Shown here: one piece after another, positions 17,213 through 25,523 of the stretch
How positions within the stretch are numbered: the first letter of the stretch is position 1
Layout: the number at the start of each line of letters is the position of its first letter
The notes under the pieces: generated by a model
Database searches by the model: none
What the model saw: only the letters and a program-made list of their open reading frames with translations
What the model was told of the DNA's origin: nothing
Position numbers and translations under genes: made by a program
Assembly (NCBI RefSeq): GCF_003202285.1
Contig: NZ_CM009984.1
Span: 1-64,000 of the forward strand
Source of the DNA: Prauserella muralis
GTDB lineage: Bacteria; Actinomycetota; Actinomycetes; Mycobacteriales; Pseudonocardiaceae
Reading direction: 5' to 3'
DNA: 64,000 nt

Positions 17213-17617
17213 GTGAGTTCGACCAACGAGCAGGTGCCTGATCCGGAGGTTCCGGCGAAGGCGCGGTCGCGGAGGTATTCCGCGTCTTATAAGGCGAAGA
17301 TCCTGGCCGAGTACGAGGAGCTGGACAAGGCGGGCAAGGGTGCCCTGTTGCGGCGGGAGGGCCTGTATACGTCGTTGATCTCGGGGTGGCGGCTGCAGCG
17401 GGATCAGGGCGCGTTGGCGGCGCTGGCCAAGCCGGCCGGTCGGCCGGCGGCCGATCCGCGGGATCGGGAGAACGCGAAGCTCCGCCGGGAGAACGAGCGC
17501 CTGGCCGCGGAGCTGGAGAAGGCTCGGAAGGTGATCGAGGTGCAGGGAAAGCTCTCCGCGCTGTTGGGGCAGCTCGCGACCGACAGCCCGAGCAGCGGGA
17601 GCGAGCCCACGTCATGA
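17213..17617 (+). CDS. IS3-like transposase OrfA
   Basis: A 134-residue protein with an N-terminal HTH ([20 protein letters not shown] ... [16 protein letters not shown]) and a leucine-zipper-like helix ([20 protein letters not shown]), the standard OrfA layout. GTG start at 17213. Its stop overlaps the OrfB ATG (ATGA) as in many IS3 relatives. The first 25 codons are duplicated at 7713. Confidence 0.8.
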   Translation: MSSTNEQVPDPEVPAKARSRRYSASYKAKILAEYEELDKAGKGALLRREGLYTSLISGWRLQRDQGALAALAKPAGRPAADPRDRENAKLRRENERLAAELEKARKVIEVQGKLSALLGQLATDSPSSGSEPTS

Positions 17618-18300
17618 TCGACGACGCGATCGCCGAACTCGAGCCTCTGGTCGGTACCCGCAAGGCCTGCACGGCGGCCGGGCGGCCGCAGGCCAGCCAT
17701 TACCGCCGCCACCGCAAGAGCCCTGCGCCCGACCGGCCGAAACGCCAGCGCAAGCCGCAGCCGCGGGCGCTGCCGCCGGCGGAGCGGGCCGAGGTGCGGG
17801 CGGTGCTCAACAGTCCCCAGTACGTGGACAAGGCCCCGGCCACGGTGTACCACGCGCTGCTCGATGAGGGCACCTACCTGGCCTCGGTGTCGACCATGTA
17901 CCGCGTGCTGCGCGAGCACGATGAGGTGCACGAACGGCGCCGCCAGGCCACCCACCCCGCGCGCGTCAAGCCCGAACTCGTGGCCACAAAGCCGAATACC
18001 TGCTGGTCATGGGACATCACCAAGCTGCACGGGCCAGCGAAGTGGACCTACTACTACCTCTACGTGATCATGGAATCTTCAGCCGGTACGTGGTCGGGTG
18101 GCTGATCGCCGAGGGCGAGTCGGCGGCGCTGGCGGAGAAGCTGTTGGCTGACACCATCGCCAAGCAGGGTATCGACCCCGACACGCTGACCGTCCACGCC
18201 GACAACGGCTCCTCGATGGCGTCCAAGCCGGTGGCGTTCCTGCTTGCCGACCTCGGCGTCACCAAGACCCACTCCCGGCCGCACACCAGCAACGACAACC
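17614..18300 (+). pseudogene. IS3-like transposase OrfB, frameshifted and truncated
   Basis: OrfB begins [19 protein letters not shown]. The DDE core is visible as CWSWDITKLHG and, in a second frame, TVHADNGSSM. The frames break near 18070: ATGGAATCTTC should read ATG-GAx-ATC-TTC, so one base is missing (YVIM then DIFSRYVVGW resumes). The protein ends at HTSNDN where element B's inverted repeat starts; the last Glu of DDE is gone. Confidence 0.8.
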
Positions 18301-18327
18301 TGAATCGCCCCGGTAAGTCCGGAGACT
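18301..18327 (+). repeat. Terminal inverted repeat, left, IS3-like element B
   Basis: TGAATCGCCCCGG followed by GTCCGGAGACT. It pairs with the complement of 20899-20925 with four mismatches in 27. Confidence 0.8.
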
Positions 18328-18420
18328 CTGTTCTTTGGGAAGGATGGAGTCATGTCAGGGAGTACGTCGAAGGGGACTGTAATTTCGTTGGTGTAACTCC
18401 TGAGGTGAAGGAGACACCTG

Positions 18421-18822
18421 TGACTGATGGGACGGGCAACGGCGGCGAGGCGAAGGCTCCGGCGATGGCGGATGGAGTGGACGATCAGCTGGTGCAGCAG
18501 CTGGCGGATCGGGCGCGGGCCGAGGGTCTGCAGTTGACCGGTGAGGGCGGCCTGCTGGCGATGCTGACCAAGAAGGTGGTGGAGTCGGCGTTGGAAGGCG
18601 AGATGGACGACCATCTCGGCTATTCCAAGCATGACCCGGCCGGCCGCAACGGCGGGAACTCTCGCAACGGCCGGCGCGGCAAGAAGGTGCTGACCGAGGC
18701 CGGCCCGGTGGAGATCGCTACCCCGCGGGATCGCGACGGCAGTTTCGAGCCGCAACTGGTGGGCAAGGGCCAGCGCCGGCTGACCGGGCTGGATGATCTG
18801 GTGATCTCGTTGTCCGCCAAGG
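18421..18822 (+). pseudogene. IS256-family transposase, N-terminal fragment
   Basis: From GTG 18421 the frame reads VDDQLVQQLADRARAEGLQ, LTKKVVESALEGEMDDHLGY, NSRNGRRGKKVLTEAGPVEI and GLDDLVISLSAK, the conserved first third of actinobacterial IS256 (mutator) transposases. It stops at the left boundary of the Tn554-like module (VI-stop). The DDE domain is missing. The left end of the element probably starts near 18372 (GGACTGTAATTTCG). Confidence 0.85.
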
Positions 18823-18945
18823 TTATCTAAAGCTCCCCGACGGGTGTTGTTGATGTGCACCACGCGCTCGTGACGCGCTGCGGGCTGCGTGGTGGCGATG
18901 GTTATCTCCTGCTCGTCCAGCACGTAGATCACGTTGGAGGAGCAA

Positions 18946-20322
18946 GTGCATGTTCAGCGCGTGGCGATGCCCGCATCCCGAGAGTCGTCGTGGACCGTCC
19001 TGGGTGACGATGACACTCCGATCGAGCCGATCGAGCGGTATCTGGCCTACCTGACCGACATCGAGCGGTCCCCGAACACGATCAAGGCGTATGCGCACGA
19101 CCTGAAGAACTACTGGCAGTTCCTGTTCCACCGAGGTTTGGATTGGCGTGAGGCTCGGCTGGAGGACGTTGGCGAGTTCGTCGCCTGGCTGCAGCTTCCT
19201 CCGGCGGGACGGTCCGGTGCGGTCGCGGTACTGCCGGCCGCGGCCGCGCATGTCGGCGCTGCGACGGTGAACCGCAAGCTCGCGGCCGTCAGCGCGTTCT
19301 ACGCGCACCAGGCTCGCAACGGCGCAGAAGTCGGCGACCTGCTGGCTGCGTGGAAGACCGGCGGGCGAGGCGGGTGGAAACCGTTCCTCCATCACGTGAG
19401 CAAGGGGAAGCCATATCGCGGGCGGGCCATCTCGCTCAAGGTGCCGAAGAAGCTGCCGCGGGTCCTCACTGCCGTCGAGATGCAGGCGATCCTTGATGCC
19501 TGCACGCGGCTGCGGGACCGGCTCTTCTTCGCTGTTCTTCACGAGACAGGTTGCCGGGCAGGGGAAGTACTCGGGCTCCGTCATGAAGACATCGCCGCTG
19601 CCGAGCGGATGATCCCGATCGACGACGAGATCCTCGGCCTGGTCGACCACATCATCGCCATCCGTTCCCATGGGCGGCCGATGCCGCACCCCCGTTACCG
19701 GCGACCCGCCCAGTTCCTGTTCACCCACCACGGCCGACGACTCGGGCAAACAGCCGTGCGCGCCGAGCTCGACCGAGCCGCCCATGCCGCCGGGCTCGAC
19801 CACGTCACCCCGCATCAGCTGCGCCACACCTACGCCACCGCCCTGGTCAACGCCGGCGTCTCGTTGCAGGCGTTGATGGCGCTGCTCGGCCACGTCTCGG
19901 CCGAGATGAGCCTGCGCTACGGGCGGCTGTTCGACACCACCGTGCGAGCCGAGTACGAACGCGCCCTCGATCTGGCCAAACAACAGGCCCGCACCCCAGC
20001 GTCCGGTGCGATCAGCCTGCCGTTGGCCGACATCACCGGCGGAGCTGACTGGAAGGACACGCCGCTGCTCAAGTCCCGGCTGGCCGGGGGCTTCTGCCTG
20101 CGCGCACCCGCCCAGGGCGCCTGCTCCTACGCCAACATCTGCGAGCATTGCCCCAGCTTCCACACCGAAGCCAGCTCACTGCCGATCCTCGCCGCCCAGC
20201 GCGTGGACGCCGAGGCCCTGGCCCGCGACGCCGAGCAGCGCGGCTGGATCACCGAGGCCGAACGCCACCAGCGGCTCGTCGCTCGACTCGACACCCTGAT
20301 CACGAAGGCCGAAGCCGGATGA
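18946..20322 (+). CDS. Tyrosine recombinase, Tn554 TnpA-like
   Basis: A protein of about 458 residues with a SAM-like N-terminal core-binding domain (IERYLAYLTDIERSPNTIKAY) and a complete catalytic domain: R in HETGCRAGEV, HxxR in PHQLRHTYAT, H in LLGHVS and Tyr in MSLRYGRLF. The C-terminus has a Cys cluster (FCLRAPA ... CSYANICEHCPSF) seen in Tn554-type recombinases. The start is uncertain: GGAGGAG at 18936 precedes a TTG (18934), GTG (18946) and ATG (18967) in frame. The stop overlaps the TnpC-like gene (ATGA). The element seems intact except that no TnpB is present. Confidence 0.85.
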   Translation: MHVQRVAMPASRESSWTVLGDDDTPIEPIERYLAYLTDIERSPNTIKAYAHDLKNYWQFLFHRGLDWREARLEDVGEFVAWLQLPPAGRSGAVAVLPAAAAHVGAATVNRKLAAVSAFYAHQARNGAEVGDLLAAWKTGGRGGWKPFLHHVSKGKPYRGRAISLKVPKKLPRVLTAVEMQAILDACTRLRDRLFFAVLHETGCRAGEVLGLRHEDIAAAERMIPIDDEILGLVDHIIAIRSHGRPMPHPRYRRPAQFLFTHHGRRLGQTAVRAELDRAAHAAGLDHVTPHQLRHTYATALVNAGVSLQALMALLGHVSAEMSLRYGRLFDTTVRAEYERALDLAKQQARTPASGAISLPLADITGGADWKDTPLLKSRLAGGFCLRAPAQGACSYANICEHCPSFHTEASSLPILAAQRVDAEALARDAEQRGWITEAERHQRLVARLDTLITKAEAG

Positions 20323-20615
20323 CCACCACGAGCACGCTCAACCGTGTCGAACGCGCCTGCGCCGAACTCCACTGTGACGGCCAGCCGGTCACGTTCACCG
20401 CCGTCGCCGCCCGCGCCGGACTCGGCCGCACCACCCTCTACCGCAACCCCACGCTCCGCGCGGTCATCGACGAACACCGCCACCGCACCGCCACCAGCGG
20501 CACCCTGACCGGCCTCACCGACGAGATCGCCACCCTCCGCGCCGCGCTCGACGCCCTCGCCACCCGAGTCCGCCGCCACGAAGAACAACTCCGCCGAATA
20601 GCCCCGAAAGCCTGA
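20319..20615 (+). CDS. TnpC-like/DUF6262-type accessory protein
   Basis: A 98-residue protein coupled by ATGA to the recombinase. It has a HTH-like stretch (VTFTAVAARAGLGRTTLYRN) and a C-terminal helix (IATLRAALDALATRVRRHEE). Small proteins of this layout follow Tn554-type recombinases as TnpC. No stop-codon readthrough or fusion is seen. Confidence 0.75.
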   Translation: MTTTSTLNRVERACAELHCDGQPVTFTAVAARAGLGRTTLYRNPTLRAVIDEHRHRTATSGTLTGLTDEIATLRAALDALATRVRRHEEQLRRIAPKA

Positions 20616-20662
20616 AACGTTAACCGGCCAATTGGTGGAAACCAAGATCATTAGCCGGATAA

Positions 20663-20896
20663 TCCTACGACAACGCCCTGGCCGAGTCGGTCATCGGGCT
20701 CTACAAGACCGAGCTGGTCAAGCCGCGCCGGCCGTGGAAGCGCTTCGACGACCTCGAGATCGCCACCGCGGAATGGGTCGACTGGTTCAACCACCGCCGA
20801 CCGCTCGAATACTGCGACGACCTCACACCCCTCGAGGCCGAGGCCGCTCACTACGCTCACCACCAGACCCCAGCAACCGCTGGAGTCTCAAACTAG
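20663..20896 (+). pseudogene. IS3-like element B OrfB, C-terminal fragment
   Basis: The plus strand reads SYDNALAESVIGLYKTELVK ... EIATAEWVDWFNHRRPLEYC ... LTPLEAEAAHYAH, the C-terminal end of an IS3 OrfB including the last catalytic Glu (ALAES). It starts abruptly after the Tn554-like right boundary and ends just before the right terminal repeat. Its sequence type differs from OrfB of element A. Confidence 0.85.
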
Positions 20897-20898
20897 AA

Positions 20899-20925
20899 AG
20901 TCTCCGGACACGCCGGGGCGGTTCA
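20899..20925 (-). repeat. Terminal inverted repeat, right, IS3-like element B
   Basis: AGTCTCCGGACACGCCGGGG plus CGGTTCA. It mirrors the left repeat at 18301-18327. Confidence 0.8.
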
Positions 20926-21036
20926 TAACCTTGATCATTCAACCTCTGTAGCAGCCTGACCGCACCGGGAAGGAGAACGCCGCGCTACACCACTCCGAGG
21001 GACTTGACCCCAGAACCTCTTCGACGGTCTTGACGA

Positions 21037-22704
21037 TCATGGTGACGGCTCCTGAATTCCCATTCTGCGCAGCGCAAGCCTGGTCATCGCACTGCGGTCG
21101 AACTTGCCGGTGGGCGTCGCCACCCAGTCCTCGTCGGAGACGAAGACGACGTTCTTCGGGATCTTGTAGCCGGCCAACTTCCCTCGGCACGCCTCCCGGA
21201 TTCCCTCCTCATCAATCTCGGCTCCGGGCTTGAGTTGAACAACGGCGGTGACTGCTTCCCCCCACTTGGGGTCGGGCACAGCGACTACCATCGCTTTGAG
21301 GATCCACGGCAGTTCCATCTGCAGGAAGAGCTCAACCTCCTGGGCGCTGACGTTTTCCCCGCCACTCTTGATGGTTTCTTTGAAGCGACCGCGGTAGTAG
21401 ACGTAGCCCCGCTGATCGACCCATCCGTAGTCTCCGCTGTGGAAATAGCCGTCAGTGTCGATCGACTTCGCTGTCTCTTCGGGCATGTTGTAGTACCCGG
21501 AGAACAGCGCCGGGCCCTTGAAGCAGATCTCGCCCGATTGGTCGGGTCCGAGGACACGGTTGGTCGCCGGGTCCTTGATCACCAGGTCTGTGCCGAGCAT
21601 CGGCCGGCCGTGGGAGAGCCGCATGACTGACTCGTCGTGCCGGTCCCTGTAGGGCAGGTAGGCTTGCGATGCGACATACTCGCTGGAACCGTAGATGTTC
21701 CCGTGGTGAGTGATGCCCATGCTTTTGATCTCGTCATAGGATCCCGGCGAGGACCCGATCATGGTCTTGGTCACGCTCGAGATGTCGTGCATAGAGAAGT
21801 GGGGATGCCGGTTCATCATCAGGTAATGGACGTCGAATCCGAACATCATCGAGATCCGCTCACGTTCGATCACTTCTAGTGCAAGGCCCACGTCGTAGAA
21901 CTCCATGATGTGCACACCGGCGCCCCGCAGGTGCGGCATCAGCAAGGTGAGGTAGCCAGCGACGTGGTAGTTCGGCGCCACGATCAACATCTTGTCCGCG
22001 GACTCTGCCTCGATGCCGTCGGCGTACCCGGCTACCCCCACCATCAGGCTCTGGTGGGTGTGCAGGACCGGCTTCGGGAAGCTGGTCGTGCCGGACGTCA
22101 GAAGCATGATCGAGAAGTCGTCTGGCCCGACTTCCGCGCTCAGGGCGGCGAAGTTTGCCGCAGAATAACCCTCACCACCACGAGCGATCTCGCCGAGGTC
22201 GGCGGCGAACGGATAGCGCTGTCCATTGGGGCTCTGGGCGATGACGCTGCGCAGCTGCGGGAGTGCCTCGATGGAGACGTCACCAGGGCTGCACGCGGTC
22301 AGGCCAGGCAACTGATCCTGCAACTCGACGAGATAGTTACGCCCACGGAAGGAGTCCGTGGCGACGAGCACTGTCGCCTCGGTGAGCGACAGTCCTTGCT
22401 CGATCTCGCGGGGAGTCCAGGCGAGGTTGAGTGGAACCGCGATGGCCCCCAGACGCATCGCCGCGTAGAAGACCATTACCCAGTCGGCGGTGACGCCAAG
22501 CAGGAAGGCGACCCGGTCGCCCTTGCGAACCCCTGCTTGCCGCAAGCCCTCGGCCAGGACCGCAACCCGGCGCCGGAGTTGGAAGTAGGTGAGGCGCTCC
22601 TCGACGTCGGGGGCATGGTAGACGAGAGCCTCTCGGTCCCCCCACTCACTGCACGAGTAGTCGAAGAACTGGTTCACGGTCTGGCCTAGTGCTTCTTGAT
22701 ACAT
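21037..22704 (-). CDS. AMP-dependent acyl-CoA ligase (AtuH-like role)
   Basis: A 555-residue adenylate-forming enzyme: P-loop LLTSGTTSFPKPVLH, the GSS-EYV substrate motif, FHSGDYGWVDQRGYVYYRGR hinge motif, and the catalytic Lys near the end (PTGKFDRSAM). It would activate a carboxylic acid to its CoA thioester with ATP. As last gene of the 17-kb operon it likely activates citronellate/geranate or a downstream acid. AGGAG lies 7 nt upstream of the ATG. A second ligase gene at 36825-37078 is dead, so this may be the only working one. Confidence 0.85.
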   Translation of the reverse strand: MYQEALGQTVNQFFDYSCSEWGDREALVYHAPDVEERLTYFQLRRRVAVLAEGLRQAGVRKGDRVAFLLGVTADWVMVFYAAMRLGAIAVPLNLAWTPREIEQGLSLTEATVLVATDSFRGRNYLVELQDQLPGLTACSPGDVSIEALPQLRSVIAQSPNGQRYPFAADLGEIARGGEGYSAANFAALSAEVGPDDFSIMLLTSGTTSFPKPVLHTHQSLMVGVAGYADGIEAESADKMLIVAPNYHVAGYLTLLMPHLRGAGVHIMEFYDVGLALEVIERERISMMFGFDVHYLMMNRHPHFSMHDISSVTKTMIGSSPGSYDEIKSMGITHHGNIYGSSEYVASQAYLPYRDRHDESVMRLSHGRPMLGTDLVIKDPATNRVLGPDQSGEICFKGPALFSGYYNMPEETAKSIDTDGYFHSGDYGWVDQRGYVYYRGRFKETIKSGGENVSAQEVELFLQMELPWILKAMVVAVPDPKWGEAVTAVVQLKPGAEIDEEGIREACRGKLAGYKIPKNVVFVSDEDWVATPTGKFDRSAMTRLALRRMGIQEPSP

Positions 22705-22727
22705 GTGTTTCTCCTAGTTGCCGATCA

Positions 22728-23495
22728 CTACTTTCCCGACCACCGCGGCGGACGTCTCTCCAGGAACGCTTGAGGACCCTCTTGCGCGTCCGCGCTGAGA
22801 TAGACAGGCTCGAAGAGCCGCTCGGCTTGCGCAAAGCCGTAGGCGAGGGTGGGCTCGGCGGCCGCGTACACCATCTGTCTGCTAGCACGCACGGTCAGTG
22901 GCGCGTTTGCGAGGATTGTGCAGGCCAGCTCGGTTGTGGTCTCCCAGAGCTCGGGGGCCGGCACAACTTTGTTGACCAGCCCCAATTCGTACGCCCGCAC
23001 CGCGGAGATCCTCTCCCCGGTCATCAGGATCTCCAAGGCGACACGGGGCGGGATCAGCCACGGCAATGGAACCGCCCACGGTGCTCCTCTGCCCCACTTA
23101 GCCTCGCTGATGGCGAACGTCGCGTGGTCAGCCGCGACACACAGATCAGCCATCTGGGCGAGGAGGAAACCGCCCCCGAGCGCGACGCCGTTGACCGCGG
23201 CGATGACTGGCTTGTCGAGCTGGAAGTTGCGGTTGAGCTGCGGGAGGAAGTCCGCCGGGGGAACACCCAACTGGGACGAGGACATCTCCTTCAGGTCGCC
23301 CCCGGCGCAGAACGCCTTGTCCCCGGTTCCCGTGATCACCGCGACGCCGGCAGCCTCATCGTCCCGGAACTGACGGAAGCACGCCCATAAAGCGGCGCGC
23401 GCGGCGCTATCCAAGGCATTGGCGGCGTCCGGGCGGTCGATCGTGATCCAGCCGATCCCGTGCTCGTCGCGCTCGTAGCGCAGTGCCTCAGCCAT
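22728..23495 (-). CDS. Enoyl-CoA hydratase/isomerase family protein
   Basis: A 255-residue crotonase: FCAGGDLKEMSSSQ and the oxyanion segment AAVNGVALGGGFLLAQMADL are clear. APWAVPLPWLIPP replaces the usual active-site region, leaving Glu ligands uncertain. I chose ATG 23495 with GGGAG upstream. In the atu route, a hydratase is needed for isohexenylglutaconyl-CoA (AtuE) and others for beta-oxidation; which of the two crotonases here does which cannot be told. Confidence 0.82.
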   Translation of the reverse strand: MAEALRYERDEHGIGWITIDRPDAANALDSAARAALWACFRQFRDDEAAGVAVITGTGDKAFCAGGDLKEMSSSQLGVPPADFLPQLNRNFQLDKPVIAAVNGVALGGGFLLAQMADLCVAADHATFAISEAKWGRGAPWAVPLPWLIPPRVALEILMTGERISAVRAYELGLVNKVVPAPELWETTTELACTILANAPLTVRASRQMVYAAAEPTLAYGFAQAERLFEPVYLSADAQEGPQAFLERRPPRWSGK

Positions 23496-23497
23496 GC

Positions 23498-24274
23498 TCA
23501 GACTCCCTCGCCCAGATAGGGAACCTGCTCCTCGGCCATGTCCCACAAGGCCCGACCGAGCGGACGCTCCTGCTCCTCAGAGATGTGGCCGACCAGACCG
23601 GCGCAACGGCCGATGAGCGCGAAGCCACGCACGATCCGGTGGGAGAACCCGATGTCGGACAGGACCGCTGCCACGGCACCCGTGGCGTTCACCGTGACAT
23701 GCTTGCCCTTGAGCTCGTCCATGACCCGACTCAGCGTCCTCAGCAACTGTGCATGCTCGCCGTTCACACCGTGCTCCTCAGCGATCCCCAGGAGCTTGGC
23801 CGTGCGCGGGTCGTCCGGACGATGGATGTGGTGGCCGAAGCCCGGCACCGGCCGGTCAGCCTCGAGCAGCTCGGAGAGCTGGTCGCGGGCGAACTCCTCG
23901 GCCGTCGTCTCGCCGCGGCGCACCAGGTCCGCGCCCTCCTGCAGCATCTGCGCCGACTCCTCCATGACACCGAGGAAGGCGCTGCCGGCTCCGAGCAGCC
24001 CACCGGCGACGGCGGCCTGCATCGCCTCCGGCGAGCTGGAGTAGATCAGCCGGGCGGCGATCGAGCTTGGGGTCAGCCCGTGCTCCATCACCCCGACCAG
24101 GCAGGCGTCGACCACCGCCTTCTCGCCCTCGCTTGGGAGCCGACCCCTCAGGTGGAAGAACACCATGCTGGTGAAGTCGACCGAGCCTATGAGGTCGTCC
24201 ACCAGGCTCCGCCCGCGCACGTAGATCTGATCGACCGTCGAGGTGGCGATCTGGGTACCGATGCTGTAGTCCAT
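23498..24274 (-). CDS. Citrate-synthase-fold lyase (citryl-CoA lyase-like)
   Basis: A 258-residue protein corresponding to the C-terminal citrate synthase fold only: VEHG-like block MEHGLTPSSIAARLIYSSS, GLLGAGSAFLGVMEES, and VPGFGHHIHRPDDPRTAKLL, where the GFGHxxH segment carries the active-site His. Short proteins of this type are annotated as citryl-CoA lyases, which split citryl-CoA to acetyl-CoA and oxaloacetate. Citryl-CoA is a 3-hydroxy-3-substituted glutaryl-CoA, so in this operon the natural guess is cleavage of 3-hydroxy-3-isohexenylglutaryl-CoA. No HMG-CoA-lyase-type gene is present in the window. GGAGAAGCAGTG precedes the ATG. Confidence 0.8.
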   Translation of the reverse strand: MDYSIGTQIATSTVDQIYVRGRSLVDDLIGSVDFTSMVFFHLRGRLPSEGEKAVVDACLVGVMEHGLTPSSIAARLIYSSSPEAMQAAVAGGLLGAGSAFLGVMEESAQMLQEGADLVRRGETTAEEFARDQLSELLEADRPVPGFGHHIHRPDDPRTAKLLGIAEEHGVNGEHAQLLRTLSRVMDELKGKHVTVNATGAVAAVLSDIGFSHRIVRGFALIGRCAGLVGHISEEQERPLGRALWDMAEEQVPYLGEGV

Positions 24275-24335
24275 CACTGCTTCTCCTCGGATTGTTGTCA
24301 GGGACGCGATGTCACGAAGCCCCCACGCGTACTCG

Positions 24336-25502
24336 TCAGACAGCCTCGACGACCGTCGCCGTCGCCATGCCGTATCCGATGCACATGGCCTGGAGGCCAT
24401 AGCGCGCACCTCGCCGCTGCATCTCGTGCACCAACGTCGTCATCAGGCGGGTTCCGGAGCAGCCGGTGGGATGACCCAGGGCGATCGCCCCGCCATTGAC
24501 GTTCACCCGCTCCAGCGAGACCTGCAGCTCTCGCTGCCACGCCAGCACGACGCTGGCGAACGCCTCGTTGACCTCGAACAGGTCGATGTCGGAGGCCTCC
24601 AGCCCCGCACGATCGAGCACCCGCCTGGTGGCCTCGATGACTCCGTGTAGCATCATCACCGGGTCCACCCCGACCACCTGGGTGGCCACGACCCGCGCCC
24701 GGGGTTCCAGACCCAGCCGTCCGGCGACGTCACGGTCCCCGATCAGGACCGCCGACGCCCCGTCGGTGATCTGGCTGGAGTTCCCCGCGTGGATGAGACC
24801 GTCCTCGGTGTACGCGGGCCGGAGTCGGGCGAGCGCCTCGACGCTCGTGTCAGGCCGGATGCCCTCGTCCCGGTCGAGGACGACCGGACCGCCATCGCGG
24901 CCCAGCAGGTGCTCGGCCGGCCGACTCACGACCCCGAAGACCTCCTCGACGAAGACACCGGTGTCCCAGGCGCGAGCGGCTCGACGATGACTCTCAACGC
25001 TGAACTCGTCAAGCTCCTCGCGGGTGAGCGACCAGCGGCGCGCGATCATTTCTGCCGCCAGGCCCTGGTTCACCAGCTCGTAGCGCTCGGTGACGGCCGG
25101 CGAGGGGTCTACCCCGGCGGCGTCCGAACCCAGCGGGACGCGGCTCATGGATTCCACACCGGCTGCGAGCACGAGCGACTGCTGGCCAGACATCACGGCC
25201 TGGGCGGCGAAGTTGAGTGCCTGCTGACTCGAACCGCACATGCGGTTCATCGTCACTGCCGGGACCTCCTCCGGGAACCCGGCCGCGAGCACCGCCATCC
25301 TTCCCACGTTGCGCCCCTGCTCGCCGACGGCGTTGACGCAACCCACCAGGACGTCCTCGATCTCACCAGGATCGACCGCGTGCCGGTCGACCACCTCGCG
25401 AAGGGCCAGTGCCAGCAGCTCGTCGGGGCGGGTGTCGGCCAGCGCGCTGTCACGTCTGCCCAGGGGGCTGCGTACCGTGCCAAGGATGTAGGCGTCAGTC
25501 AT
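24336..25502 (-). CDS. Acetyl-CoA C-acyltransferase (thiolase)
   Basis: A 388-residue thiolase with the acylating Cys in NRMCGSSQQALNFA, the His loop NVNGGAIALGHPTGCSGTRL and the second Cys in MCIGYGMATA. It would thiolyse 3-oxoacyl-CoA made by the operon (for example 7-methyl-3-oxo-oct-6-enoyl-CoA) to acetyl-CoA plus a shortened acyl-CoA. CAGGAGATAG lies just upstream of the ATG. Length is typical (390). Confidence 0.92.
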   Translation of the reverse strand: MTDAYILGTVRSPLGRRDSALADTRPDELLALALREVVDRHAVDPGEIEDVLVGCVNAVGEQGRNVGRMAVLAAGFPEEVPAVTMNRMCGSSQQALNFAAQAVMSGQQSLVLAAGVESMSRVPLGSDAAGVDPSPAVTERYELVNQGLAAEMIARRWSLTREELDEFSVESHRRAARAWDTGVFVEEVFGVVSRPAEHLLGRDGGPVVLDRDEGIRPDTSVEALARLRPAYTEDGLIHAGNSSQITDGASAVLIGDRDVAGRLGLEPRARVVATQVVGVDPVMMLHGVIEATRRVLDRAGLEASDIDLFEVNEAFASVVLAWQRELQVSLERVNVNGGAIALGHPTGCSGTRLMTTLVHEMQRRGARYGLQAMCIGYGMATATVVEAV

Positions 25503-25523
25503 GAGCTATCTCCTGGTGATCGT

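Larger units (their letters stand above)
17131..18300 (+). mobile_element. IS3-like element A, left part (truncated)
   Basis: The element starts at 17131 with the 156 bp that also occur at 7631-7786, encodes overlapping OrfA and OrfB, and breaks off at 18300 where another element's inverted repeat begins. OrfB lacks its C-terminus and has a frameshift, so this copy cannot transpose itself. Confidence 0.75.
18301..20925 (+). mobile_element. IS3-like element B shell with IS256 and Tn554-like insertions
   Basis: Related 27-bp terminal inverted repeats (23/27 match) frame this block at 18301-18327 and 20899-20925. Inside, the IS3-B OrfA is reduced to a few codons (ATG at 18351), followed by the left end of an IS256-type element, then a Tn554-like recombinase module, then the C-terminal 77 codons of IS3-B OrfB. 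The nested order shows at least three successive insertions plus deletions. Confidence 0.7.

Noticed and set aside
18823..20163. Minus-strand frame opposite the tyrosine recombinase
   Set aside because: No motif; recombinase catalytic residues are complete on the plus strand.
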